NCBI GenBank assembly: GCA_027600665.1
Contig: JADGJL010000086.1
Coordinates: 1-46,052 of the forward strand
Direction of reading: 5' to 3'
Source of the DNA: Irineochytrium annulatum
Lineage: Eukaryota; Chytridiomycota; Chytridiomycetes; Chytridiales; Chytridiaceae
Length of the DNA: 46,052 bases
In this document: one piece after another, positions 1-11,639 of the stretch
How the letters are laid out: each line of letters starts with the position of its first letter
Numbering within the stretch: the first letter of the stretch is position 1
Program-made: the position numbers and the translations under genes
Notes under the pieces: generated by a model
The model's input: only the letters and a program-made list of their open reading frames with translations
Databases searched by the model: none
What the model was told of the DNA's origin: nothing

Positions 1-365
1 CGAGGGGCGGTGGACAGGTGCGTGCGGAGGTGGGCGAGGGCAGATTGGGAGGACGTGTAGAAGCAGCGGGGACGGCAGGAGCGGGCGGGGATGGCGGCTT
101 GGAGGGGGCAGGACCAGTCGATGTCGGGATCAGAGAGGTCGGAGGTCGATTGTGGGAGGCTCAAGCTCGGCCTGGCGGCGGGTGGAACGTCGGGTGCGTG
201 TCTAGCATGGCCTCGTCCGCATCCAGGGCTGCCGGCGGTGGGATGGGAGGGCGGCTGTCGATGAAGATGTTGGCACGGAGGCGGGCTGCTCGAATTGGGT
301 CGCGAGGAGCGAGTTCGGCGGCTCGGGCGAGGAGGGTCTTCCGGAGCGGACCCGCACGATTTCCT
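1..365 (-). CDS. Possible partial coding segment running off the left edge
   Basis: I do not recognise this segment. On the minus strand a GC-rich frame from about 365 down to 184 reads like protein, with segments such as LLARAAELAPRDPIRAARLR followed by a proline-rich part, and ends in a stop. A second minus frame is open from about 361 to position 1 and ends with a Cys/His-containing stretch (CRPRCFYTSS then LAHLRTHL). No ATG opens either frame before the palindrome at 379-678. If the segment is real it is an internal or last exon, with an acceptor-like AAAAG near 366, or the coding region was cut by that insertion. The plus-strand frame over the same bases is low complexity and looks like a shadow. 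Confidence 0.25.
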
Positions 366-378
366 TTTAATTCGGTTT

Positions 379-678
379 AATTTGTTGAAATCGGAACGAC
401 CCAGTCTATGCTGCGTTCGCGAAGCGCTGTTGAGTTGTGCGTATGATAGCGGTGCATTCAATTCTCGAATTCGCCACACTTGTATGAAATGCTCCCAGAT
501 GTCGTTGAATTATGTTGAAATATCGGCAATACTCGATCGGAAATAGTCGGGTTTATGTTTATTACTAGTATCATACAAGTGTGGCGAATTCGAGAATTAA
601 ATACACTGCTATCATACGCACAGCTCAAAAGCGCTCCGCGAACGCAGCATAGACTGGGTCGTTCCGATTTCAACATAA
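379..678. repeat. Imperfect palindromic (MITE-like) inverted repeat element
   Basis: The left arm at 383-487 and the reverse complement of the right arm at 571-675 match over 105 bp with about 6 differences (roughly 94% identity), five of them transitions. The match extends a few bases outward with a 1-nt indel. The loop at 488-570 holds a third copy of the terminal motif at 506-526 (tgaattatgttgaaa then tatcgg), in the same orientation as the left terminus. There is no transposase, so a short non-autonomous foldback or MITE-type element is the best reading. An (AT)n run lies just outside the right arm. I could not define a target-site duplication by eye. Confidence 0.75.
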
Positions 679-959
679 TTCAGTAGTATTGATAATATAT
701 ATATATATGCGCGACTCCGGAAAATTACAAGAGGATAACGAGAGGGCAACAAAAGATTAACAACATTTACAATGCTAAGTAAAGCGCGAAACGAGAATTA
801 AAAAATCAGAGACTAACCATAGGTAAACAGGTAAAACAAATAAAGGGTTGTGAATACAAATATGTGGATACGCGAGTTACTGCGGCCAGGGTAAAACGTC
901 ATACGCTCTCCCAAACTCTTCGCTATATCGGTAGCACGCGAACCCTCCGTTTCCGACTG
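679..959. other. AT-rich intergenic stretch with an (AT)n microsatellite
   Basis: An uninterrupted AT dinucleotide run occupies about 695-708. The rest is A-rich sequence with no recognisable gene. It is probably the 3' flank of the APSES-like gene, whose stop codon is at 960-962. Confidence 0.5.
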
Positions 960-3445
960 CTATACCGTCTGCAACACCCCTCCATTCTTCCCCTTCCCCT
1001 TCACGCCATGCGAAGGCTCCTTCCCCTTTCCCTTCCCGTTGCCTCCCTGCGCACTAGGCTCCTTTACCTTCCCTTTTCCACCAACGCTTGGCTCCTTCCC
1101 CTTCCCTTTCCCCCTCCCCTTCGGAGGCGGCGCAAAATCCTCCTCGTCCTCCTCCTCGGAACTCTCCTCCTCCTCCTCATCTTCGTCTTCATCGTCGTCA
1201 TCCTCCTCCGCATTATCATCATCCTCATCAACGGCTATCGCCGATCCATTCGCCGACGCAGAGGGTCTGCCGTTGGGTAGGGGCGGCATAACCCCTTTCA
1301 CTGGCACCGGCTTCGTGATTGCAGGGACGGCGGACGACGATGAGGGGGCGGGGACGACGCGAGGTATAACGGAAGTGGACACGCCAGGCATAGCGTGACT
1401 GCCATTCGTCCCGTTGACTCCAACGGGCGCAGCACCTTCCGGCGGCGGTATATAATTCGTCCTCCTCCTGATCGGCTTCCTCTCCTTCGGCTTCTCCTTC
1501 TTCGGCTTTACCGCTGCCACACCCCGTCCCCTTCCCCTCCCAGCGCCATTCGCCAGCGCCGCCACGCCCGGCGCCAAAGTTGCCCCGGTCGAAATAAGCG
1601 GTGCAGTCCCACCCGCCGTTGCAGCCGTCAGCCAAGTTGGTATGCCCGTCGTCGGCAGCCCCGACGCGGCAACACCGGGAGTCCCGCCCTGCCCTCTAAT
1701 GCTTTCCGCGAACGCGCTGAGGATGGAGGCGGGCGTCGGGATGGCCATAAGCGCAGTCTTCCCAAGCCCGTTGCCCTTCATCCGCGCGGCGGCGTTGATG
1801 AGCTTCGCTCCTTGCTGGAGCGCGGTGAGGGCGGCGGAGATGACGTTGGGAGCGAGGTTGGCGGCCTTCAAGCGGGCAGCAAGCTGTGTGACAGCGGCGG
1901 TGGTGGCCATCTCAGTTGCGAGTGCAATAGCCGCGGGGCCCGAGGCGGCGGCGGCGGCAGTTGTTGCTGCACTGGCAGCGGCCGCGTTTGCAGCGGCGGT
2001 GCTGTGGCCGTTTGCAGTAAGAGAGGGTACTGTTGTCGTTCTGTTGTACCACAAAAAGCAAACCGTTAATTGCGCAGCCGCAAAATGAAGCTCTTAACAT
2101 CTTACGTTGCGACAGGTACAACTAGCGGGATCGGGGTAGGGATGGCGATCGGGATCGGGTAAGGTGGGATCTGTGGTAGCGTCGTGACAGGCGGAACGAC
2201 AGCGGGATTGACCGGCACCTGCGCCTCGACGGTCACCCCTGGGCTCGGCCCGGGTGACGCCGACTCCGTCTTGACCCGCTTGGACGCCCGCTCGGCCTCC
2301 TCCTTGTCCGCCTCCTCATCCTCCACCATCTCAATCCAGCTCGTGTCCAAACTCGCCTGCTGCGCCGCCACCTTCCGCTTCTTTTTCCTCTTCTTCTTAT
2401 CGGACGGGTGATCGAGCCCGAATACGCCCAAACCCAAACTCTCCTCCAGAAAACCCCCAAGCCTCTGATCGAGGCACACGCCTCTCGCCAGATCCCGAGC
2501 CCGTGCAAGAGGCACCCATGTGCCGAACAGCATTCCCTTCCTGCATCGGACGCGCTGCCGCTCCAAGGACAAGACGATTGTCCGCTCCTGGTCCGTTTCA
2601 AGCCCGCCGGCGTGGAGAAGCAGCGTGGCGTTTATCATGTCGTTGTCGACCCGTCGTAGCAGCGCAATGCCCTGACCGGGGGTTGGTGGAAGTGTGCGAT
2701 GGAGCCATGTGATGTAGACGTAGATACCGTCAATTGATGTGAGCCATAAGGGCGTTGTGAGTGGTTGAAGCGGGTTTATAAGCGTGAGCTGAGCGGGGTC
2801 GATGACGACGGGCGGCTCGGCCACCGTCTGTGAGCTGTCCTCGTCGCCGTTATTGGAGTCCTCTGACGCTGATGCTCCAGAATTTGAACGCGGCGGATGA
2901 ACCTTCACTGCGAGCGCTGGATGCTGATCCCATTTCGGGCCGACGATCCCGCGCGCGAATTCAATGGGTACCCACACGCCCTCGGACTCCGGTGGGACGG
3001 CCTCGGATCCCCGGAGAACAGCCACCCGCAGCTCTTCGTCCCCGTCCCTCAACTTTACCAGAAAGCTCTGACTCGGTTCCGGGCTCCGTTCCCCTCCACC
3101 GCTCATGAACATCCCCATCAAAGAAATAGCAGCATCCACTTCGGTGGTTCTGAACGGTGATGTCGGACCACCATCCGTGCCGCAGAGTTCGACCTGTCGC
3201 CTAATCTCAGCCCAACATGCGAGCCAGAAGGCCGACACGGCCGAGGATGGCGCTTGCGGCCCGCCCGCGTCGAGGATTGCGATGACGTCCGCGGCCTTGA
3301 TGTGGCCCCGTTGGTCGAACGCTTCCAGGCTCCGCCCGTCCTCCTGCTTGACCGCCGCTGACCGGCCCGCTGACGCCACCGATGAGGAGGCTGCCCCGGC
3401 AGTGGCGCCGATTGTCGAGATCCGAGAAGGAAGCCGGAACTTCAT
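960..3445 (-). CDS. APSES/KilA-N-type DNA-binding domain protein with long disordered tail
   Basis: Two exons, 3445-2106 and 2040-960, are joined by a 65-bp GTAAGA...CAACAG intron (2041-2105), giving about 806 residues; the splice keeps the frame. A central block reads like the second half of an APSES/KilA-N domain: the NATLLLHAGGL segment, then an R/E-rich helix, then GTWVPLARARDLARG. An earlier block, GVWVPIEFARGIVG, looks like a second, incomplete copy of the same module. A basic nuclear-localisation-like run (KKKRKKKRK) follows. The second exon is low complexity: poly-Ala, a long Asp/Glu run, then GKGKEPS-type repeats to the stop. APSES proteins are fungal transcription regulators. This one is divergent, so DNA binding is inferred. 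It starts 54 bp from the divergent Myb gene. Confidence 0.65.
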
Positions 3446-3499
3446 CTGGAGGCCCAGGTGCGCAAGTGGATTTGTGTGAAATCTGGGCGAACTCCCGCG
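3446..3499. promoter_or_regulatory. Compact divergent intergenic region between APSES-like and Myb-like genes
   Basis: Only 54 bp separate the two start codons (ATG on minus at 3445, ATG on plus at 3500), so any shared promoter must overlap the 5' UTRs or coding ends. No TATA-like motif is visible. If the true Myb start lies further downstream, the shared region would be longer. Confidence 0.35.
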
Positions 3500-4725
3500 A
3501 TGGTGGCCCGCGTTCCTTGCTGGGGTTTGGCCTTGGCGGTCGCCCGGCCTCCGATCCCGGCCCAGTCTTCAGTCACCCTGACGCCGGCGCGCTCCTGCTC
3601 GCAGGGTGCGCGGAGGTGGACTCCAGAGGAAGATCGGTTGCTGCGGGATGCCAAGCGGAAGGATCCCGCAACCATTACCTACGCGGAGCTTCAAGCTATG
3701 CACTTCCCAAACCGATCCGTCAATGCCCTGCGAGGTCGCTGGCTCCGATACCTGGATCCCAACCTAGGCCCGGTGGTCCCTGTCCACAATGTTAGAAAGT
3801 ATCCCTGGACCGAAGAAGAGGATGCGTTTCTCCGGCGGAGTACGAAGCTCGGCTGGACGTACTCGGACATGAAGAGGGAGCGATTGAACCATCGGTCTCT
3901 CGATCAGATCAAGACACGAATTCAGCATTTGGTGGGGATACGACCGGGGAGCAGATCCGCTCGCAGCGTTTCTCGTGTGCCAGAGGAGCAGCCGGAGTGG
4001 ACTTTAGACAATGATCAACTGGTGGGCATCAAATTAAATTCAGTCACGGCTAACATGTGTTTTATTTGAAGTTGTGGGAGCTTGTTCAGCAGCACGGACC
4101 ATCCTGGGACTGGATAGCGGCGGAGTTTCGACGAACAACTAGCAAGGCGCATCCGAGCCCGCTGATGAATCCGGTTGCAATTTCACAGCGATATTGGCAA
4201 ATCGTCACTTCCCTTAAACCCCCCCTGCCCGTTAAAGTACCTCATAGGGACAACGTTACGTCCTCGGATCAACCCCGACTTGCAGCTCCGAGCGAGAAAA
4301 CGCACAACCCCTTTGAAATTCCCATCTCTATCACCCATCTCAAAGCCATCGTAACTACCTTGGGGACGATTGTCGCGCACGTGAACCAGCCCATAGAAGG
4401 GTTCTCGCTACCGGCGAATGGATCAGCCGAGAGTCCCGCGATGGAACTTGTTTTGCACGTTGGCAAAGGGAATTTGGCGACGGTTATGGCGGCTTTGGGC
4501 GGAAAGAGCGAAAAGGGACTGCAGGTGCAGGCGACGATGACGATCGATACGGGGTTGGGATATGCGACGGATTTGGATGTAGCTTATGGAGCGGCACCGG
4601 CAAGGGTTGAGGATGGAGCGGAAGGTTCGACGGTTGTAGATGAGGGGAAACCGGTGGAGGATAAAATGCAGGCTGTGGCGGTTTTGGAGGCGGCGAAGGC
4701 AGCGAAGGTCCCTTCTTTGCTTTGA
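3500..4725 (+). CDS. Three-repeat Myb/SANT domain protein
   Basis: Exons 3500-4021 and 4072-4725 are joined across a 50-bp intron (4022-4071, branch-like GGCTAAC, acceptor GAAG), giving about 391 residues. Three SANT/Myb repeats are visible. R1 is around residues 38-84 (RRWTPEEDRLL to RGRWLRYL), R2 around 99-146 (YPWTEEEDAFL to IKTRIQHLV), and R3 around 166-225 (PEWTLDNDQLLWELVQ, then PSWDWIAAEF). The intron falls inside R3, and removing it restores the helix, which supports the model. The tail is unstructured. Myb3R-like proteins are nuclear DNA-binding regulators; no specific orthologue is assigned. The N-terminal ~35 residues look unusual, so the start could lie further downstream. Confidence 0.7.
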
Positions 4726-5414
4726 AGAATTAGCGTCGTTTCTCTTTATATCAAAGTTTGTTGTTGTGTACGTGCCTTATCATAGTGATCCTCATAATTA
4801 TCTTGTAACAAACGTTTAAATCGTGCTACGGTTAGCTGCGTTCTTTTTTTAATATACGTCTCATGTGAGACTAATGATTGATTGTCCATTGAGGGAGAGC
4901 ACATTTTGCAACAGACACTTGCTGACTACTGAGGGCTTGACGTTGCTAAGTCCCTGGGCTGCAGGTTAATTTGTGTGAAGGCTTCACGCTCAATGAACGC
5001 GCCAAGAGCATCCAGGGTGCACCCTTGCCCCGTAATGGCGTAATGCTCGTCATCTGCAGTCTGCACCATGGTGTTTAATTGCTGGTGTTTAATCCTGCCG
5101 CCTCAGTTATGGTCCGCAAGTTTTACGTCCAGCATAAAAATTGCTCGGCGAGGGTCCTTTCATTTTTTGATCTTAGCGTGCGGACGGAGCGCGCTTCCCC
5201 TTGCCGAGGCGCAAGAGCGGGGTCCGGCACCTGCGAGAGCTGGCACCGACGCTGGTAAACTAAAATAACTGCGTCCTGCCGCCGGCGAGCTCCCAGCCGA
5301 CGCACCCACGTCCGTCAGCTACCTATTTGTTATAAAAAAACATCCTCCCAGGTCCTCGCCGTGAGACGGGACAGGGCCACACGCTCCTATTAGCGCACCC
5401 CTCTGCCTCGCGTC
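4726..5414. other. Intergenic region with promoter of the C2H2 gene
   Basis: No convincing gene is seen here. The right part is the upstream region of the zinc-finger gene. Confidence 0.5.
5331..5340 (+). promoter_or_regulatory. TATA-box-like element
   Basis: TATAAAAAAA lies about 80 bp upstream of the ATG at 5415, a spacing that suits a core promoter element for the zinc-finger gene. The call rests on motif and position only. Confidence 0.4.
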
Positions 5415-6485
5415 ATGCTCCCATTCACCATCGAGTCCATCCTGCGGCCTCCCCCGCCGCCGCCGCCTTTTATTGAGGAACCGCCACTCCGATCCATCAC
5501 CACGACTTCCTCGCCGACCCCTTTGCCGCGCCCCTGCTCGCCACCACGCAGCCAGCCGCCAACTCCCCTCCTTTTCTCCTCGCGCTCGAACTCAACAAGC
5601 CTGATCGTTTCGTCATCACCCCCGCCGTCAACGCCGCCGACGAGGGCATGGTCTCTTCCGGACCCAACCTCCATCATATCCACGTCAGCAACCTCCCAGC
5701 CGAAGCGCGACCTTCCTCCGCTGCACGCATGGCTCCCTCGCTTGCAGCACCGCGACTATCCGTCACCTTCACCACCGCCTTCGGTTCTGCAAGCACCTGG
5801 GGCACCGGGAGCAGCGAGCCCGTCCCCGCTTGCCCCTTTGATCGGGTTCGGCTCGTCCACGCACCCACTATTGCGGATGCAGACAACCTTAAACCCGGCC
5901 ATTGCGCACATGGACGACATCGATATGGTCGACCGTTCCCCACGCGACGGTTCTCCGACCTTCTCCACCTTCTCGTCTGTTACCGACGACGACGCCCTCA
6001 GCAGCGGCAGTGCGTCTGGCGATGACCCGTCCACGCGTCCTGACTCCATGTCGGCGAACTCGGCGGCGGTGGCAGGGTCTAGGGATGGGCAAGGCCACTA
6101 CGTGTGCCAGGAGCCCGGCTGTGGGAGGACGTTCACGAGGAAGCACAACCTCAAGTCGCATCAGTCCATCCACAACGGACTCAGGAAGTTTCCCTGTTCG
6201 GCAGCCGGGTGTGGGATGATGTTCAGGAGAAAGCAGGTGAGCGGGAAATTGTGCGTTATTGACGGCATTTAGCGTGATTAACACCTTTCTTTTCATTCAG
6301 GACCAGTCTAGGCACTTCCGGTCCGTCCATGAGGACTCGGGCAACCTGCCTCACAAATGCCTCTGCGGAAAACGTGAGTGCCACGTTCCTTCCTGTTCGT
6401 AATGACCTACTAATGATTGTTGACAGAATTTGCGCGCTCCGACGGGCTATCCCTACATCAGCGGCGAATTCACAAGCTCGGGTGA
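5415..6485 (+). CDS. Three-finger C2H2 zinc-finger transcription factor
   Basis: Exons 5415-6236, 6301-6373 and 6427-6485 give 317 residues; the introns are 64 and 53 bp with clean GTGAGY and CAG ends. The N-terminal ~200 residues are Pro/Ser/Thr-rich and disordered. Three C2H2-type fingers lie at the C-terminus: YVCQEPGCGRTFTRKHNLKS with HQSIH; FPCSAAGCGMMFRRKQ joined by splicing to DQSRHFRSVH; and HKCLCGKQFARSDGLSLHQR with RIH. The first intron cuts finger 2 and the second cuts finger 3; both are restored only in the spliced frame. The protein ends a few residues after finger 3. It resembles stress-response or developmental C2H2 regulators of fungi, but the targets are unknown. Confidence 0.85.
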
Positions 6486-6889
6486 TCTCGCATGTGGGGT
6501 AGCTACCATCGGCCTTTACAACCTCTTAGAGATCAAGTGGAGACTCATTTAGTGCCCAGCGCGACGGTCATGTTAGTCTTCAGCTGAACGACTATCATTA
6601 TTCTAGTATTTATACTGCACATATTCGCCTACAATGATAATTAATACGGATGACGCGCATTCAAATGGCGCAACTTACACTGAGCTACATTTGTTCGAGG
6701 GCATCTTTTTTATGTTGGCAAGATGAAGTTGTTCCCGCATCGGTCATTTCAGTCCGAACCTCCTAGTTTCCATCTGCAAAATTAACAAAACTTCTGGGTA
6801 TCAAAACTCGTGCCTCTCATAACAACAAAACCAAGAACCGAGATCGCTATAAATTCTAAACGTCCCAACTACGATCCCCACAAAATGCT
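6486..6889. other. Intergenic region between convergent genes
   Basis: These are the 3' flanks of the zinc-finger gene (+) and the CCDC57-like gene (-). No gene or structured RNA is recognised. Confidence 0.5.
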
Positions 6890-9697
6890 CTAATCAGTCC
6901 TGTCATTCCAATTCCGAACGCCCTTCGCCCTCATTGCCATCTTCTGGTCCGCGGCCGAGTCAACGGGCCCTCGCTTCGCCTTCCACCTCTTAGGCGAAGT
7001 TGGCGCTGCACCCTTGTCGGTCGCCCCCGCTGTAGGCGCAGAAGGCGCCGGGTTGATGAGCGTGATGGCCGGGACGTTCTGCGTGACCCTAACCCAGTCC
7101 TTGTTCGCTGCCATCACAGAATTCCCCAAATGAGCGACAAATTGCAGAAACAATTTACTCACTCTGAACGCCTACCGTCTTTGTATCCCTCCTCGCCTCC
7201 TCCCTTACCCTCTTCATCTCCGCATGCGCTGCGTTGCTCGCTTCAATCACACGCGCCCTCTCCCTCCCCATGCGGGCGATGTCATCGACCGCGCTCCGGA
7301 GCTTCTCGCGTAAGTGCACATTGTCGGCCAAGAGCTGATCAACCGCTGACGCGTCGGCGTGTGCGTGTGGTTGCTGTTGTTGCGTAGTGGGGATGGTGGG
7401 CGACCGAGGGCGGCCGGACCCATGCTTCCGTTGAAGCTCCTCCATCGAGATCAGGAGGGAGCTGATGATCTGCTCCTTCCGGCTAATTTCTTCCTTCAAA
7501 TTGCTCACTTCCTTGGATAATTCCTCGTGGCTAGCGTCGTGGTGCTGCGGATGACGTTGGGGCTTATAAAGTCTTTATTAATCAGATTGCTGAATGCAAC
7601 AAACCGGTGGCGTCGCATACGGGTTCTGAGTCTGGCTCTGCTGGAACGTGCTTTGCGACTGGCTCTTATGGAAAGCATTCTGGACCAGCTCCATATCCTG
7701 CCGCATTTGATGAACGGCTTGCCTCAATTGTTCGTTCTACAACTAAGGTTCAGCGAGTGCACTCTACATTAAGTTCCTACCGCAGATTCCGAATCGGCAA
7801 GCTTTTGCCTCAGGTGATGCGCCTCGCCTGCGTTTCCATTAGACTAGAAAACATCCGGAAGGTAACCTTGAATGGACTGGTAGTCAGCTTTTAGCGTATC
7901 CAACGAGCCGAACGACTGCAGCTCCGACTTCAGCAGCTGCAAAACGGAGTTAGGCAATAACTTCACGAAGATTTGTGACTCACCCGAACCTCAGCTTCTA
8001 ACTCATCCTTATCCTTCATCAGCGTTCTGACCAAGTGCTCGTCCAACTTCTCCCTCTTCCTTTCGGCCTCAATCAACTTTTGCTGCCACGCGAGGGCCTC
8101 TAACCGTGAAACGTTATTCAAACACGGCGTTTAAGTAGCTATACGTTCCGCCGCCTCAATTTGGAGATGTCGCTCAGCCTCGATCCTCTTAGCCAACTCC
8201 TCCCTGAGCGACTGGATGCTGTCGTTTTTGGTTTGCAAGTCTGACTTCAGGTCGCGGACGATCTCAGCATTTGTGGTCGATTCCATCATTTGTTGGTGTG
8301 CCTGTATTCATATCAGCTCTTCGCAATAAGCAAGCAATCAACCTTCGCCTCGTAATTCTTCGTCAGTTGCAAAATCTCATCCCGGTACGATTCTGTTCTC
8401 TGGCTAAATTCATTCGTCATCCGTTGAACCTGCGAAGGATTTAGCAACTAAGCCGAAGGTTCGGCAACAGAACCTCATGAATATGCGACTCCGTTAACCT
8501 CGCCAGCTCCTTCTCCCTGCATTCGACCGCGGCCGCCAGCCCGCTGATGGCCTGGTCCCTCTCCCTTACGAGCGCGTCGAGCGCGACAAGCTCGTTCTTG
8601 TGCCGCTCATTCTCCTCGTATGACTCTCTCACGACGGCATCCATCTCGGCCCGAGTCGCCTTGACACGCTCCGCGCTGCGCTGGAGCTCGGCCTGGTGGC
8701 TCCTCTCGATCGCTTCCATTTCCGACAGGAGCCGCTGTCGCTGCTGGTCGAACATGGCGCTGACGTTTGTCATTTCCTCTTGGCTCTGAACAATGGGTTA
8801 TCAGGGCGGGATGCAAGCAGCGTTGTAGAGGACGTACCGAGGTAAGCTTATGTTGCATTTCGGCCACGGTGGTGCTCATAAGTTTCTTGTAATCGTTCAA
8901 CTCCCACTCGCTCTCGCGAAGCCTTTTCTCCAAATCCCTTGGTGCAATGTTTAGATAAAAAGCTGGCAACCACGAAACCTGTGAGCGGAAACTTCCTGAT
9001 TTAAAGCCTCCGCCTGCAATTTCGTCTCCAGCCGAACCTGCTCGTTCTCCTGCTCGGCAGCCCGCAATCGAGACTCCATTTCTTCCAAAGCTGTCTGCAC
9101 CATTGAGAACGAGAGGCAAATTGACAGCTTCTAACCTCCTTCTCCTTCCTCGTTTTCCGTATCGCCTCAGCATGCTGCTGCTCCTGGATCTGACACAGCG
9201 ATCGAAGACTCGCCAGCTCCGACACCCGCTCGCTTAAGAGAATCTTCAGGTCCGACACCTGCGCATCCCTAAATATCTGTGAGCCCATGTTTCACCTGCG
9301 GGCCACAAGGCCCTCCCATCCCGGCCGATCCGATTATACTAAGAGACACACCTCTCTGATATCTCCGTCTTGAGGTTATCCACCAGCAAGTCGAACTGCT
9401 CCAGCTCCCGATCTCGCTCCTCGAGCAATGTGAGGTTGTAGGTAAAGTCGTCTTTCAAGATCGCCCAGGCCCGCTGGGCCTCGGCAATGAAGGCATCCTT
9501 CTCTTTGATCGAGGTCTCCAGCGACGAGTAGAAGGCGTGGCGCTGGTCGGGGTTCATCGACCTGCAGGAAGCGGACTTGACTGTCCTATTGCCACATTTG
9601 ACGACTTGAGGAAGCCTAAATTCGGTCATACTTGTCCGGCGCTCGTCCGAACTTTCGGAGAGTGCAACCAAATCTGGGCCATCGGGCTGATTATCAT
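6890..9697 (-). CDS. CCDC57: CCDC57-like centrosomal/centriolar coiled-coil protein
   Basis: This is a multi-exon gene of about ten exons with introns of about 40-80 bp. The N-terminal segment resembles animal CCDC57: AWAILKDDFTYNLTLLEERD then RELEQFDLLVDNLKTEISER corresponds to the conserved 'EDFVYNLQVLEERDLELERYD' region. Splicing from there at GTGTGT...ATATTTAG yields ERDAQVSDLKILLSERV, and long heptad coiled coils follow almost to the end, including LLADNVHLREKLRSA near the C-terminus. The tail is short and basic. The start at 9697 follows an in-frame TAG; an ATG at 9682 is the alternative. CCDC57 in animals acts at centrosomes and centriolar satellites in centriole duplication and ciliogenesis. 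Its presence here suggests a flagellated cell type. The exact exon borders in 7500-8100 are uncertain. Confidence 0.7.
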
Positions 9698-10319
9698 GGC
9701 GCTAATCGACTAACTATCTACTACAGTTCCCCATTTGTCCAACACCAACAACCTCGTCTACTTCTTGTACATGACGATCTCCGTCCCCGGCCTCCAAAAT
9801 GACGATTTGTGGATGGGACATATCGTCCTGTCAATACATAACGTACTTCATTGTCCATCATCTCTGTTCTACCTTGAGCGAATTTGCTGTGCTTCACGAA
9901 GTTTTTATTAAAGTCAATTTAGTGCTGTTATGTTCAGACATGTGCAGCTGATCAGATCACATTCTCGCAAGTGTGACAGTCAATGCGGTAATCAGCACTT
10001 GTGGGTGTGTTTGATCCTGTTGGGTGCAAGAGCACCAGCGTCGGGTATCTTCATGTATGAGTTGCAAAGGACGTCAAAGGCTCTAGGCCCGAGTCCTTAA
10101 GTTGACCAGCGCGTCGGAGAATGTCAGTCGTCCTTGGAGGGCTAGTAGGTGAACAAGGGAAAGGTGTTGAAATCGTAATTTCCAATATTCGGTGGATTGT
10201 GCTTCCTTTTGGTACGGAATCGCTGTGAGGTGGCGTGGCGTAGCAACCAACTTTTTGACATCTGTCGCATTTGCTTGGTCTTTGACAAGTCCACAGGCCT
10301 TTTTTTCCCGAAGTCAATC
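9698..10319. other. Divergent intergenic region upstream of CCDC57-like and RPS16
   Basis: No gene is recognised. The RPS16 side ends in a pyrimidine tract, CCTTTTTTTCCC, about 10 bp before the ATG. That resembles the 5' leader of a ribosomal protein transcript. Confidence 0.45.
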
Positions 10320-10972
<653 letters not shown>

Positions 10973-11639
10973 AACGGCGGTGCTTTTGGATGGACCTTGC
11001 GGAATCGGGGAAGGGGTGAAGGGGCCTGGTTGTTGTGTTGGGGAGGTGATGGTGGTTGACAGCGTAGAGTGTGGGCTTAAGAGAAGATGCGGTGGCTTTA
11101 CTTATATTAATAAAGTCGCGTGCTGCACGGCGGTGTGCAATGCATATATATATTTCGATTATTGTATTATGGTCTACTGTGGATGTGTTCTACCATATGG
11201 CACCCACATAAATACAATTTTACAAGGTGGAAACGGAAACGGAACCAAGCGTTTACGCTCCGCTGGAGTACTGAAATAGCGACCCCATTAGGCCCTCGAC
11301 CATTTGATGCAAAGCTAGATTGTTCAGTAACAACCTTGTAACACAGCGTAGAATGTACCGGCATCATTATTTAACTCCGTAGCTCGAAGTATGCGAGACA
11401 GTGCGACAACGAATTGGTAATCCACTGATAAAGTCTCCGCGAAGGCCTTCGCTCCCGCTCTCGACAGCAGGAAAACAAATGAGCGGATGATATCCGTTAA
11501 ATATACTGGCAGCCTACGACAATAAGTCTACGATGAAAACATCTTGCTTACATGACGTGATAATTTAAAAGCAGAGATTCGGTTTCAGATAGCATAAATG
11601 CAATGATACTGGAAGCAGCCTTTCAACAGGTCAGGCACG
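10973..11639. other. Intergenic region between convergent RPS16 and ATRIP-like genes
   Basis: No reliable gene is found. Short frames lack recognisable similarity. The left part is the RPS16 3' UTR and the right part is the ATRIP-like 3' flank. A further downstream exon of the ATRIP-like gene here cannot be excluded. Confidence 0.4.

Noticed and set aside
18..380. Plus-strand Gly/Ala/Arg-rich frame at the left edge
   Set aside because: It has a non-ATG start and low-complexity GC-driven composition; the minus strand reads more like protein.
864..2088. Several plus-strand frames opposite the APSES-like gene
   Set aside because: They are shadows of the low-complexity minus-strand exon, rich in Ser, Arg or Ala because of the repeats.
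7527..7894. Plus-strand hydrophobic frames inside the CCDC57 region
   Set aside because: The minus strand there encodes coiled coil (QLRQAVHQMRQDMELVQNAF), so these are antisense.
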